Shown: positions 27,924 to 37,264, counted from the first letter of the stretch. The stretch: 64,000 nt of DNA from Luteimonas rhizosphaericola (GCF_029888045.1 NZ_JARXRN010000028.1:1-64000), one strand, 5' to 3'. Made by a program: numbers and translations. The notes: generated by a model not told the origin, from the sequence alone.

Positions 27924-29993
27924 TCAGCCCACCGCGCCGACCAGCCGCAGGCGCTTGTCTTCGGGCACTTCGGCGTAGGCCAGCACCGCCAGCGAGGGCA
28001 CGCTGTGGCGGACCAGGCGCGCGACCGCGGCGCGCACGCCGCCGGGCACCAGCAGCACCGCGGGCTCGCCGCGGCTTTCCTGGCGGGTGACGCAGTCGCC
28101 GAGGTTCTGGTGCAGGCGTTCGGCCAGGCCCGGTTCCAGCGCCGCGCCCTGGCCGCTGACCGATTCCTGCAGCACGCGCTCCAGCGCCGGGGCCAGGGTG
28201 TAGACCGGCAGCTCGGGCGCCATGCCGTTGAGTTCCTGCACGATGAAGCGGCCCAGCGCCACCCGCACCGCGGCGGTGAGTGCGGCCGGGTCCTGGGTGT
28301 GGGCGCCGTGCTCGAGCAGGGTCTCGACGATCTGCCGCATCTGCCGCACCGGCACCCGGTCGGCGAGCAGCGATTGCAGCACCTTCACCACCACCGACAG
28401 CGGCAGCAGCTTGGGCACCAGGTCCTCGACCAGCTTGGGCACGCTGCGGCCGAGCGCGGTGAGCAGGTGCTGCACCTCGTCGTGGCCGAGCAGGTCCGGC
28501 GCGCGTTCGCGCACGATGTGCGACAGGTGGGTGGCCGCGACCGTGGCCGCGTCGACTACGGTGTAGCCCAGCGATTCGGCATGCGCGCGCTGGCCCGGCA
28601 GGATCCACACCGCGTCCAGGCCGAACGCCGGGTCCTTGCCCGGGATGCCGTCGAGCTGGCCGAACACGCGGCCGGGATCGAGCGCCAGTTCGCGGTCGGG
28701 CACCAGTTCGCCGGTGGCCACCGGCACGCCGTGCACCAGCACCCGGTACTGGCCCGGGGCGAGTTCGAGGTTGTCGCGCACGTGCACGGCGGGGATCAGG
28801 AAGCCCAGGTCCTGGGTCAGCTTGCGGCGCACGCCCTTGAGCCGGGCCAGCAGTTGCCCGCCCTGGGCCTGGTCGACCAGCGCGATCAGGCGGTAGCCCA
28901 CCTCCAGCGCCAGCGGTTCGACCGGGCGGATCTCGTCCCAGCTCAGTTCGGCCATCGGTGCAGGCGCCGCGTCGTTGCGGGCTTCCGCCGGCGCAGCCTC
29001 GGCCTCCTCGGCCTTCTTGCGCAGCTTCCACGCCGCGAAGCCGAGGATCGCCGCCAGCGCCAGGAACGGCAGGTTGGGCATGCCCGGCACGATGCCGATC
29101 ACGCCCATCAGCAGCGCCGAGACGGTCAGCGCGCGCTGGTGGCCGAAGACCTGCTTCGACACCGTCTCGCCCATCTCCTGCTCGCCGGTGGAACGGGTGA
29201 CCAGCATCGCGGTGGCGACCGCCACCAGCAGCGCCGGCAGCTGCGCCACCAGGCCGTCGCCGATCGCGAGCGTGGTGTAGGTCTGCGCGGCGGACCCGAA
29301 CGACATGCCGTGCGAGAGCATGCCGATCAGGATGCCGCCGACCAGGTTGATCACCAGGATCAGGATGCCGGCAATGGCGTCGCCGCGGACGAACTTGCTG
29401 GCGCCGTCCATCGAGCCGTAGAAGTCGGCTTCCTCGCGCACTTCCTGGCGCCGGGCCTTGGCGTCCTCGCGGTTGAGCAGGCCGGCGTTGAGGTCGGCGT
29501 CGATCGCCATCTGCTTGCCGGGCAGGGCGTCGAGGATGAAGCGCGCCGACACCTCGGAGATGCGCCCGGCGCCCTTGGTGACGACCACGAAGTTGACGAT
29601 GGTCAGGATCGCGAACACCACGATGCCGACCGCGTAGCTGCCGCCGATCACGAACTGGCCGAAGGCCTCGATCACATGCCCGGCCGCCGCGCCGCCCTGG
29701 TGGCCGTGCAGCAGCACCACGCGGGTGGAGGCCACGTTCAGGGCCAGCCGCAGCAGGGTGACCAGCAGCAGCACGCTGGGGAAGATCGAGAATTCCAGCG
29801 GCCGCTTCACGTACACCACCGCCAGCATCACCACCAGCGACAGCGCGATGTTGATGGTGAACAGGCCGTCGAGCAGCAGCGGCGGCAGCGGCACGATCAC
29901 CATCGCCAGGATCGCCAGCACCACCACCGGCGCGGCGGCGCCGCTGCGCAGGCTGTGCATCAGGCCGCTGCCGCGGCCGGGCAGGGCGCTCAT
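27924..29993 (-). CDS. flhA: Flagellar export gate protein FlhA
   Basis: The main export-gate protein of the flagellar type III system, 689 residues. ATG 29993 overlaps flhB by four bases; a second in-frame ATG lies 12 codons on. Several membrane helices fill residues 1-320, with the FHIPEP-type loop represented by GRISEVSARFILDALPGKQMAIDADL. The cytoplasmic C-terminal domain (about 345-689) binds chaperone-substrate complexes. It is the last gene of the fliL-to-flhA run. Confidence 0.97.
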   Translation of the reverse strand: MSALPGRGSGLMHSLRSGAAAPVVVLAILAMVIVPLPPLLLDGLFTINIALSLVVMLAVVYVKRPLEFSIFPSVLLLVTLLRLALNVASTRVVLLHGHQGGAAAGHVIEAFGQFVIGGSYAVGIVVFAILTIVNFVVVTKGAGRISEVSARFILDALPGKQMAIDADLNAGLLNREDAKARRQEVREEADFYGSMDGASKFVRGDAIAGILILVINLVGGILIGMLSHGMSFGSAAQTYTTLAIGDGLVAQLPALLVAVATAMLVTRSTGEQEMGETVSKQVFGHQRALTVSALLMGVIGIVPGMPNLPFLALAAILGFAAWKLRKKAEEAEAAPAEARNDAAPAPMAELSWDEIRPVEPLALEVGYRLIALVDQAQGGQLLARLKGVRRKLTQDLGFLIPAVHVRDNLELAPGQYRVLVHGVPVATGELVPDRELALDPGRVFGQLDGIPGKDPAFGLDAVWILPGQRAHAESLGYTVVDAATVAATHLSHIVRERAPDLLGHDEVQHLLTALGRSVPKLVEDLVPKLLPLSVVVKVLQSLLADRVPVRQMRQIVETLLEHGAHTQDPAALTAAVRVALGRFIVQELNGMAPELPVYTLAPALERVLQESVSGQGAALEPGLAERLHQNLGDCVTRQESRGEPAVLLVPGGVRAAVARLVRHSVPSLAVLAYAEVPEDKRLRLVGAVG

Positions 29994-31141
29994 CGTGCCG
30001 GGATCCCGTCGTCGGGATCCGGGGCGCCGTCGGCGCCCACGTCGAACTCGGCCATTGCCGGCATCGGCCCGCGGCCGGGCACCCAGGCCCGCAGCTGGTA
30101 GACGTACGACAGCACCTGCGCCACGGCGGCGTAGAGTTTCACCGGGATCTCCTGGTCGACCTGCGACTGCCGATACAAGGCGCGTGCCAGCGGCGGCGCC
30201 TCGACCACCGCCACCCGGTGCTGCTCGGCCAGGGCGCGGATCGCCAGCGCCATCTCGTCCACGCCCTTGGCCACCACCTTCGGCGCGCGCATGCCCGGCT
30301 GGTACTGCATCGCCACCGCGTAGTGGGTCGGGTTCATCACCACCACGTCGGCGGTGGGCACCGCCTCCATCATCCGGCGCTGCGACATCTGCCGCTGCAC
30401 CTGGCGCACGCGCGCCTTCAGCTCGGGATTGCCCTCGGCCTCCTTGGCCTCGTCGCGCAGCTCCTGCTTGGTCATCTTCAGCTTGCTCTTGTGCTGGTGG
30501 TGCTGCCACGGCACGTCGATCAGGGCCAGCACGGCGAGCGCGCCGACCATCGCCAGCAGCGCCGACGAGGCGAGGTCCACGCCGCCGGCGACCGCGGCCT
30601 CCAGCGACGCCTGCGGCATCGACAGCAGGCTGGAGAACGCGCGCCATACCATCCAGCCGCCGACCCCGCCGATCAGCGCCACCCGCAGCAGCGAGCGCAC
30701 CAGTTCGGCCAGGCTCTCGGCGCCGTACACGCGGGCGAAGCCCTTGATCGGGTTCAGGCGCCCGAAGTCGGGCTGCAGCGACTTGCTGGCGAAGCGGATC
30801 CCGCCCATCGCCATCGGCGCCAGCAGGCACGCGGCCAGCGCCGCGAACAGCAGCGGCAGCAGCGGCAGCGCCAGCTTGCCGACCAGGGCGGCGGCGTGCG
30901 GCAGCAGGCGGTCGGGCGCGTCGAGCAGGGCGCGGTCGAAGCGCAGCGCGTCGCGCATCCAGTCGCGCGAGTGCGCGCCCACGCTGCCGCTGGTGGCCTT
31001 CAGCGCCAGCACCGCGCAGCCGAGCACGGCCACGTTGGCCAGCTCGCGCGAGCGCGGGACCTGGCCTTTCTCGCGCGCATCGCGCAGCCGTTTCTCTGTC
31101 GGCTGTTCGGTGCGGTCTTCCTTCTGGGCTTCCTCGCTCAT
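29990..31141 (-). CDS. flhB: Flagellar export switch protein FlhB
   Basis: A 383-residue export protein that switches substrate class from rod/hook to filament. Four membrane helices lie in the first 210 residues. The cytoplasmic domain holds the self-cleaving NPTH motif at 270-273 (VVVMNPTHYAVAM). The start overlaps nothing; fliR ends four bases before. The C-terminal tail after about 360 is longer and Pro/Asp-rich. Hook-length control partner FliK is encoded at 36086-37264. Confidence 0.97.
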   Translation of the reverse strand: MSEEAQKEDRTEQPTEKRLRDAREKGQVPRSRELANVAVLGCAVLALKATSGSVGAHSRDWMRDALRFDRALLDAPDRLLPHAAALVGKLALPLLPLLFAALAACLLAPMAMGGIRFASKSLQPDFGRLNPIKGFARVYGAESLAELVRSLLRVALIGGVGGWMVWRAFSSLLSMPQASLEAAVAGGVDLASSALLAMVGALAVLALIDVPWQHHQHKSKLKMTKQELRDEAKEAEGNPELKARVRQVQRQMSQRRMMEAVPTADVVVMNPTHYAVAMQYQPGMRAPKVVAKGVDEMALAIRALAEQHRVAVVEAPPLARALYRQSQVDQEIPVKLYAAVAQVLSYVYQLRAWVPGRGPMPAMAEFDVGADGAPDPDDGIPAR

Positions 31142-31145
31142 CGCC

Positions 31146-31934
31146 TCAGCCCGTCAGTGCGCGCGCGGCGGTGAAGGCGTCGCCGAACAGGCGGTCCACC
31201 GGCGACTGCAGCTGCTGCATCAGCAGCATCAACAGGGCCAGGCCGACCAGCAGCGAGACCGGCAGGCCGATCGCGATCGGGTTGAGCTGGGCGGCGGCGC
31301 GGGCCAGCACGCCGAAGGCGATGTTCACCGCCAGCAGCGCCATCATCACCGGCAGCGCCAGCAGGGTGCCGGCGCGCAGGCAGGCGCCGAAGAACGCCGG
31401 CACCGCCTCCAGCAGCGCGTCCACGTCCGGCAGCGCGGCACCGATCGGCAGCCCGCCGTAGCTGTCGGCCAGCACGCCGACCAAGGCCAGGTGGCCGTCG
31501 ACGGTGAAGAACAGCAGCGCGAAGGCGATGTAGAACCACTGCGACAGCACCGCCGAGGACGCGCCGCTGAGCGGATCGGCCATGGTCGCGAACGACAGGC
31601 CCATGCCCTGGCTGACCAGCTCGCCTGCCAGGCGCCCGGCCTCGAACGCCAGCCGCAGCATCATGCCGATGGCGATCCCGACGGTGAATTCGCGCAGCAC
31701 GCCCAGGGCGGTGGCCGCGTCCACGCCCATCGGCGGCGGCGCCGGCAGCACGGTCGACAGCGCCGCGGACAGCGCCAGGGTGGTGATTAGCCGCGCACGC
31801 ACCGGGATGCCGCGGCCGCCGATCACCGGCAGCACCTGCAGCGCCGCGCCGATGCGCAGCGCGTACCACAGCACGGTGGCCAGCATGCCGAACAGGTCGA
31901 CGCCGGCCATCGACGCGAGCGAGACGGTGTCCAT
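31146..31934 (-). CDS. fliR: Flagellar export protein FliR
   Basis: A 262-residue membrane protein of the export gate that assembles with FliP and FliQ. About six hydrophobic helices are visible, together with family segments LREFTVGIAIGMMLRLAFEAGRLAG and NPIAIGLPVSLLVGLALLML. It lies 14 bases after fliQ and 4 before flhB in one operon. Confidence 0.95.
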   Translation of the reverse strand: MDTVSLASMAGVDLFGMLATVLWYALRIGAALQVLPVIGGRGIPVRARLITTLALSAALSTVLPAPPPMGVDAATALGVLREFTVGIAIGMMLRLAFEAGRLAGELVSQGMGLSFATMADPLSGASSAVLSQWFYIAFALLFFTVDGHLALVGVLADSYGGLPIGAALPDVDALLEAVPAFFGACLRAGTLLALPVMMALLAVNIAFGVLARAAAQLNPIAIGLPVSLLVGLALLMLLMQQLQSPVDRLFGDAFTAARALTG

Positions 31935-31948
31935 CGCCTGGGCGGGCC

Positions 31949-32218
31949 TCAGCCGATGAGGTGCGGGATGCGGTGGAACAGGTCGGTGGTGAAGGCGACC
32001 ATGCGCCCGAGCAGGAAATGCCCGGTGGCGGCGAGCACCGCCACCAGTCCGACCACCTTGACCACGAACGGGATCGTCGGCTCGTTGATCTGGGTGGCGG
32101 CCTGGATCACGCCGACCGCCACGCCGACCACCAGCACCGCGATCAGCGGCGGGCCGCCGAGCACGAGCGCCATCTGCAGGCCGCGGGAGATCTCGCCGAG
32201 TGCGGTTTCGGGGCTCAT
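31949..32218 (-). CDS. fliQ: Flagellar export protein FliQ
   Basis: An 89-residue protein with two membrane helices, the expected size and shape for FliQ, an export-gate component that assembles around FliP/FliR. The segment VGVIQAATQINEPTIPFVVKVV is close to the family signature. It starts four bases after the fliP stop. Confidence 0.95.
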   Translation of the reverse strand: MSPETALGEISRGLQMALVLGGPPLIAVLVVGVAVGVIQAATQINEPTIPFVVKVVGLVAVLAATGHFLLGRMVAFTTDLFHRIPHLIG

Positions 32219-32222
32219 GGCG

Positions 32223-33059
32223 TCAGACCGGGTTGAAGCTGGCCGCGAGCGAGCCGACGACCAGCACCCAGCCGTCGACCAGCACGAACAGCAGGATCTT
32301 GAACGGCGCCGAGATCAGCATCGGCGAGAGCATCATCATGCCCATCGACATCAGCACGCTCGCCACCACCAGGTCGATGATCACGAACGGGATGTAGATC
32401 AGGAACGCGATCTCGAACGCGGTCTTGAGTTCGCTGGTCAGGAACGACGCGGCCAGCACGCCGAACGGCACGTCCTGCGGGGTCGCGTACGGGCCGGAGT
32501 TCGACAGCCCGGCGAAGGTCATCAGGTCGGTCTCGCGCACCTGCGCCAGCATGAAGCCGCGGAAGGGTTCGGAGGCCGCGGCCCAGGCCGCGCGGAAATC
32601 GAGCTGGTCGTCCAGGTACGGTGCGATGCCCGCGGTCCAGGCCTGGTCGAACACCGGCATCATCACCATCGAGGTCAGGAACAGCGCCAGCGCCAGCAGC
32701 ACCTGGTTGCTCGGCGTCTGCCCGGTGCCCAGCGCCTGGCGCAGCAGGCCGAGCACGATGATGATCCGGGTGAACGCGGTCAGCCCCAGCAGCGCCGCCG
32801 GCAGCAGAGTGATGCCGGTCATCAGCGCCAGCACCTGCAGCGGCAGGCTCACCGGCTGGTTGCCGATGTTGCCCACTTCCACCGATGGCAGCGGCTGCGC
32901 CGGCGACGCGGCCGGCACCGCCGGCACCGCGGGCGCGGCCTGGGCGAAGGCGATCGAGGGCGCGAGCACCGCCGACAGCAGGCACGCGGCCAGCAGCCAG
33001 GCCGGCCAGGTGGCGCGGCAGGCGGCCGCGGCGCGGCGGAGGACGTGCAGCAGGCTCAT
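32223..33059 (-). CDS. fliP: Flagellar export protein FliP
   Basis: The core export-channel protein, 278 residues. A cleavable signal peptide is visible (LLAACLLSAVLAPSIAFAQA, cleavage near residue 40), as usual for FliP. Conserved segments include SLPLQVLALMTGITLLPAALL, FTRIIIVLGLLRQALGTGQ and a C-terminal ISAPFKILLFVLVDGW. ATG 33059 overlaps fliO by four bases. An Ala/Pro-rich insert separates the signal peptide from the first core helix. Confidence 0.96.
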   Translation of the reverse strand: MSLLHVLRRAAAACRATWPAWLLAACLLSAVLAPSIAFAQAAPAVPAVPAASPAQPLPSVEVGNIGNQPVSLPLQVLALMTGITLLPAALLGLTAFTRIIIVLGLLRQALGTGQTPSNQVLLALALFLTSMVMMPVFDQAWTAGIAPYLDDQLDFRAAWAAASEPFRGFMLAQVRETDLMTFAGLSNSGPYATPQDVPFGVLAASFLTSELKTAFEIAFLIYIPFVIIDLVVASVLMSMGMMMLSPMLISAPFKILLFVLVDGWVLVVGSLAASFNPV

Positions 33060-33736
33060 GACTTCTTTCCGAGGTGCCGGGCCAGCAGCTGCGCGAACGC
33101 CGGCGTGGACTTCGCGGCGGCGGCCGGCAGCGGCTGATCGAGGGTGTGCAGGGTGCGGGTGCCGCCGGCGCCGACGCCGAGCAGCAGCTGGGTCTCGCCG
33201 ACCTCGACCACCACCAGGCGGTCGCGCGGGCCGAGCGCCAGCGCACCGACGATGCGCAGCGACGGATGCGCACCCGCGCCGCCGCCCATGCCGGGCATGC
33301 GCTTGGCCAACCACGACAGCACCAGGATCAGGGCCACCACCAGCACCAGCGCGAACACCGCGCCGCCGAGCGTGCCGACGCTGGCGGGCGACTGCGGCGC
33401 CGCGGCCGGCGTGCCGGCCTGCGCGGTGGTCGTGGCCGTCGCCGCGGCGCGCGGCGCGTCGGTCGATGCGAGGGCGCGCGCGGTCGCGTCCGCGGCCGGC
33501 ATCGCGGCCGCGGCGGCGGCCGCATCGGCACCCGCCTCGGGCTGGTCCGGCACCACGGCGGCATGGCCGATCGCGGTCGCTTTGGGGGCGACGCCATCGG
33601 CGGCGGTTGCGGTGTCGGCGGCCGGGGGCGCGGTGACGGCGTCGTCGCCCGCGGCGTCCAGCGTCGCCGGCGCGGCATCCGCCCAGGCGCTGGCGGCCGG
33701 CAGCTGCGCGGCGTCCTGCGAAGCGCTCGCGCTCAT
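33056..33736 (-). CDS. fliO: Flagellar assembly protein FliO, extended N-terminus
   Basis: A membrane protein that helps FliP assemble, 226 residues. Only about the last 105 residues resemble FliO: one membrane helix (AVFALVLVVALILVLSWLAKRM) and a basic cytoplasmic segment. The first 115 or so are low-complexity Ala/Thr/Asp/Pro sequence, so the protein is longer than typical FliO (about 100-150). The start at ATG 33736 overlaps fliN by four bases, which supports it; an internal start cannot be ruled out. Order fliN-fliO-fliP fixes the identity. Confidence 0.88.
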   Translation of the reverse strand: MSASASQDAAQLPAASAWADAAPATLDAAGDDAVTAPPAADTATAADGVAPKATAIGHAAVVPDQPEAGADAAAAAAAMPAADATARALASTDAPRAAATATTTAQAGTPAAAPQSPASVGTLGGAVFALVLVVALILVLSWLAKRMPGMGGGAGAHPSLRIVGALALGPRDRLVVVEVGETQLLLGVGAGGTRTLHTLDQPLPAAAAKSTPAFAQLLARHLGKKS

Positions 33737-34071
33737 CGCAGCCTCTTGATCCGCTCGGCCGGGCTGACCACGTCGGTCAGGCGCACGCCGAAGCGGTCGT
33801 TGACCACCACCACCTCGCCCTGCGCGATCAGGGTGCCGTTGACGTACACGTCCAGCGGTTCGCCGGCGCCGCGCTCGAGTTCGACCACCGAGCCCTGGTT
33901 GAGCTGCAGCAGGTTGCGGATCGGGATCCGCGCGCGGCCGACTTCCAGCGACAGCGAGACCGGCACGTCGAGGATGACGTCGAGGTTGAGGTCCGCGCCC
34001 GCGGGACCGGCCTGGCCGGCATCGGCGGTGAGCGGGTCGAAGGCGGCCAGGGCGGCGTCGTTGCTGGTCAT
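33733..34071 (-). CDS. fliN: Flagellar motor switch protein FliN
   Basis: A 112-residue C-ring protein with the SpoA/SPOA fold: LDVILDVPVSLSLEVGRARIPIRNLLQLNQGSVVELER, then GEVVVVNDRFGVRLTDVV. It forms the lower C-ring with FliM and binds FliH. It overlaps fliM and fliO by four bases each. Confidence 0.97.
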   Translation of the reverse strand: MTSNDAALAAFDPLTADAGQAGPAGADLNLDVILDVPVSLSLEVGRARIPIRNLLQLNQGSVVELERGAGEPLDVYVNGTLIAQGEVVVVNDRFGVRLTDVVSPAERIKRLR

Positions 34072-35072
34072 GGCGTCAGGCTCAGGGAATCGAGGGTGGG
34101 AACGGTCCGCGCGGCATGCACCTGCGTGACCTTGATGGCGTTCTTGCCGTTGTGGATGCCGAACTCGCCGGTGAACAGCGGCATCTGCTCGACCTGCAGC
34201 TGCACGTGGCGTGCCAGCTCGATCGGGATCACGTCGCCGACCTTCAGCCGCGACAGTTCGCGCAGGCTGATCTGGCGCCGGGCGATGGCCGAGCTGAGCT
34301 CGACCTCGGCGTCCTGCAGCTGGGTGCGCATGGCGCGGGTCCAGCCCTCGTCCTTCTCGATCCGGTCGCTCTGCACGCCGGCGTCGAGCTGTTCGCGGAT
34401 CGGTTCGAGCATCGAATACGGGATCGACACGTGCAGCTCGCCGCCGCCGCCCTCGAGCTCGACGTGGAAGCGGCTGACCACGATGTACTCGCGCGGGCTG
34501 ATGATGTTGGCGAAGTGCGGGTTGACCTCGGAGTTGAGGTACTCGAACTCCACCGGCATCACCGGCGCCCAGGCGTCGACCAGGTCGGAGAAGGTCTGCT
34601 TGAGCAGCAGCTGGATCACGCGCATCTCGGTGGGCGTGAACTCGCGGCCCTCGATGCGGGTGTGGAACTTGCCGTTGCCGCCGAAGAAGTTGTCCACCAC
34701 GGTGAACACCAGGCGCGGCTCGAAGGTGACGATGGCGGTGCCGCGCAGCGGCTTCATCTTCACCAGGTTGAGGTTGGTCGGCACCTGCAGCGAGTGCATG
34801 TACTCGCCGAAGCGCAGCAGGTCGATGCCGCGCACCGACAGGTCGGCCGAGCGCCGCAGCAGGTTGAACAGGCCCACGCGCCAGGTGCGCGCGAAGCGCT
34901 CGTTGATCATCTCCAGGGTCGGCAGCTTGCCGCGGACGATGCGGTCCTGGCTGGCGAAGTCGTAGCTGCGCGCCTCGCCCGGCGCCGGCGGCGGCTCGGT
35001 CTCGACCGCGCCGCTGTCGACGCCGTGCAGCAGGGCGTCGATCTCGTCCTGGCTGAGCAGGTCGGCGCTCAT
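34068..35072 (-). CDS. fliM: Flagellar motor switch protein FliM
   Basis: A 334-residue switch protein and the CheY-P target. The N-terminal CheY-binding motif LSQDEIDALLHG is at about 6-17. The middle CheC-like domain (FTVVDNFFGGNGKFHTRIEGREFT) and the C-terminal SpoA domain (LSRLKVGDVIPIELARHVQLQVEQMPLF) are complete. ATG 35072 overlaps the fliL stop by one base (TGATG). Confidence 0.97.
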   Translation of the reverse strand: MSADLLSQDEIDALLHGVDSGAVETEPPPAPGEARSYDFASQDRIVRGKLPTLEMINERFARTWRVGLFNLLRRSADLSVRGIDLLRFGEYMHSLQVPTNLNLVKMKPLRGTAIVTFEPRLVFTVVDNFFGGNGKFHTRIEGREFTPTEMRVIQLLLKQTFSDLVDAWAPVMPVEFEYLNSEVNPHFANIISPREYIVVSRFHVELEGGGGELHVSIPYSMLEPIREQLDAGVQSDRIEKDEGWTRAMRTQLQDAEVELSSAIARRQISLRELSRLKVGDVIPIELARHVQLQVEQMPLFTGEFGIHNGKNAIKVTQVHAARTVPTLDSLSLTP

Positions 35073-35578
35073 CACTGGGTCACCAGGCTGGTGAAGATGA
35101 CCGCTTCGATCTTGTCCGGCGCGCCTTCGGCCTTGAGCAGGGCCCGCACTTCGTCGCGCGCGGCCTGCTGGAGGTTCTCCTTGCCGCTGCGCTGGGAGAG
35201 CTGCTCGGCCTGCTGCTGTCCGAACAGCAGCAGCAACCGGTTGCGCACGGAGGGCAGGTGGGCCTCGAGCGCGGCCAGCGTGGCCGGGTCGCGGGTGACC
35301 AGCTGCACGTCGGCCTGCAGGTAGCGGGTGCCGTCGGGGTCGGCGAGGTTGACCACGAACGAGGGTTCCAGCGCGATGTACTGCGCGGGCAGGCGCGCCG
35401 GCGTGGCGGGCTTGGCCTCGGCCTCGGCGTGCTGCTTCGACTGCCACCACCACCAGCCGCCGCCACCGGCGCCGGCGAGCACGACGATGGCGATCGACAG
35501 CAGCAGCCACAGGCGGCGCTTGGGTTTGGCGGCCGCAGCGGCCGGGGCGGTCTGGGTGGTGGCGGCAGGGGCTGGCAC
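35072..35578 (-). CDS. fliL: Flagellar basal body-associated protein FliL
   Basis: A single-pass membrane protein around the stator, 168 residues. No suitable ATG exists. I chose GTG 35578 because GGAG lies nine bases upstream and a sigma-54 site at 35611-35626 predicts a leader of about 21 bases. A basic segment (KPKRRLW) precedes the membrane helix (LLLSIAIVVLAGAGGGG). The periplasmic part carries the family core ALEPSFVVNLADPDGTRYLQ and a C-terminal IEAVIFTSLVTQ. It opens the fliL-to-flhA operon. Confidence 0.92.
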   Translation of the reverse strand: MPAPAATTQTAPAAAAAKPKRRLWLLLSIAIVVLAGAGGGGWWWWQSKQHAEAEAKPATPARLPAQYIALEPSFVVNLADPDGTRYLQADVQLVTRDPATLAALEAHLPSVRNRLLLLFGQQQAEQLSQRSGKENLQQAARDEVRALLKAEGAPDKIEAVIFTSLVTQ

Positions 35579-35610
35579 GAGCGATGACTCCGGCGGGGAT
35601 GCCGGGGGGA

Positions 35611-35626
35611 TGCAATCCGCGTGCCG
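35611..35626 (-). promoter_or_regulatory. Sigma-54 promoter of fliL operon
   Basis: On the minus strand this is CGGCACGCGGATTGCA, matching TGGCAC-N5-TTGCA at all but the first base. The predicted leader is about 21 bases to GTG 35578, which supports that start codon. Confidence 0.8.
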
Positions 35627-35775
35627 CGCCCGCGACGGCGTTTTGACGGACCGCGCTCCCGCGGGGCGCCGGACGTTTGACGGCCGCCCTCCGGCCGGCG
35701 CCGGTGGTGTCGCGGCGCTGGGGCGCCCGCCTTCCCGGAGCCGACCCTCGGTCCGATCAGGCGACGCCGCCCCGC

Positions 35776-36074
35776 GTCGCCCGGGCAAGCGAAGCGCACC
35801 CGGGATGCCGTCGCCACGCCGGAGCGCGCGGATGGCACCGCAACGGCGCACGATGCGGTCACCGGCGGTGGCTCCGATGTCATCGTGTTCCCGGATGCGG
35901 CCTTCGGCCTTATCCGGGCTACGCCGCCGTAGCCCGGGTAAGCGAAGCGCACCCGGGACGCCGTCGCCACGCCGGATGACGGAGCGATGTCGCCGTGCCG
36001 TGCCGCATGGCGTCCGCTTTTTCCCTGACGCCGTCACCTCCCCCGGATGCGGCCTTCGGCCTTGTCCGGGCTAC
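35776..36074. repeat. REP cluster C: two inverted REP pairs, about 153-base period
   Basis: In the roughly 500-base gap between fliL and fliK, form b lies on the plus strand at 35776-35804 (head GTCG) and 35929-35957, and form a on the minus strand at 35890-35922 and 36042-36074. The a and b copies at 35890 and 35929 face each other with only six bases between their heads. The cluster ends 11 bases from the fliK stop. The rest of the gap holds only the fliL promoter. Confidence 0.87.
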
Positions 36075-36085
36075 GCCGCGCGGGC

Positions 36086-37264
36086 TCAGGCGTATTCGTC
36101 GAGCAGGCCGCGCAGGCGCACCTGGGTCGCGATCGCGGGCGGCGCGTCGTCGCCGGGGCGGGACTCGCCGCGCGCGGCCGCATCGCCGCGCGCCGCGCTG
36201 CCGTCCTGGCCGGCCTGGCGTTGGCTGACGTCGGCCTGGCCGAGCTGCAGGCCGTGCTGGCCGAGCAGCTCGCGCAGGCGCGGCAGGCTGGCCTCGATCG
36301 CCTGCCGGACCTCGGCGTGGGCGCTCTGGAATTCGGCCCGGACGCGGTCGCCGTCGAGCTCGACGCGCACGTCGATCGGCCCGACGTGCTCCGGGTTCAG
36401 GCGGATCTCGGCGTGCCCCAGGCGCTGCTCGGCCATCCATGCGATGCGGGTGCCGAAGCCGTCGTCGAAGCCGGCGGACGGGTCGGCCGGCATCGGCAGG
36501 GGCACGGGCACGGCGGGCGGCGGCGCGGCGGCGGCCGGTGCGCGCGGGGCGGCCAGCGGCGCGGAGCCGGCGATGCCGGTCTCCGGTGTGTCGACCGACA
36601 GCATGGCCTCGGCCGGATTCCCGGCATCGGCGGTCGCCGCCGCGTCCACGGCCAGGGCCGCAAGCGCCAGGGCCGGCGCAGCGTGCGCGTCGCCGCTCGA
36701 CGTGGCCGCGGCTGTTGTCGCACGCGCGAGGTCGGGACCGGCGGTGGACGCCGCCGTCAGCGCGTCCGCGGCCAGGGAATTCGAGGGTCCGGACACCGCC
36801 GCGTCGCTGGCGCTGGTCACCGGTGCGCCCGCGAGCGCCGCGGCGGTGGCCGCCGGCAGGCCGGGCAGCCCCGCCACGCCCGTGGTCGCGTCCGTGGCGG
36901 CCGACGTGCCCGGCGCCTGCGCGCCGAGCCACTGCCCGGCAAGCATCGCCAGCAGCTGGCCGGGCGCGCGTTCGCCGCCGATGGGCGTTTCGGTGGGTTC
37001 GGTCGTCTCGGCGCGCGCGTCGGGCTGCGACGGGCCGCGCGCGGCGCCGGCCGCGGGTGGCGGCGCCAGCAGGTCGGCGAAGGCACGCGCGTCGGCCTGC
37101 GCCGCATCGGTCGGTTCGCTTCCGGCGGCGTTGGCGTCGGGCGCCGCGCCGCGCGCGCCGCGCGTCGACGCCGGTGCGCGGGAATCGGGACCCGTATCCA
37201 CGCGAGCGCCCGGCCGGGTCTGGGATTGGGGCGGCGGGGTCGCACCGAGCGCGGCGGCGTTCAC
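36086..37264 (-). CDS. fliK: Flagellar hook-length control protein FliK
   Basis: A secreted molecular ruler of 392 residues that stops hook growth and triggers the FlhB switch. The first 260 residues are low-complexity Ala/Pro/Thr sequence, normal for the ruler part. The C-terminal domain (about 270-345: GFGTRIAWMAEQRLGHAEIRLNPEHVGPIDVRVELDGD) is the conserved Flg_hook region. It starts at ATG 37264, overlapping fliJ by four bases, and is the last gene of the fliE-to-fliK run. Confidence 0.94.
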   Translation of the reverse strand: MNAAALGATPPPQSQTRPGARVDTGPDSRAPASTRGARGAAPDANAAGSEPTDAAQADARAFADLLAPPPAAGAARGPSQPDARAETTEPTETPIGGERAPGQLLAMLAGQWLGAQAPGTSAATDATTGVAGLPGLPAATAAALAGAPVTSASDAAVSGPSNSLAADALTAASTAGPDLARATTAAATSSGDAHAAPALALAALAVDAAATADAGNPAEAMLSVDTPETGIAGSAPLAAPRAPAAAAPPPAVPVPLPMPADPSAGFDDGFGTRIAWMAEQRLGHAEIRLNPEHVGPIDVRVELDGDRVRAEFQSAHAEVRQAIEASLPRLRELLGQHGLQLGQADVSQRQAGQDGSAARGDAAARGESRPGDDAPPAIATQVRLRGLLDEYA

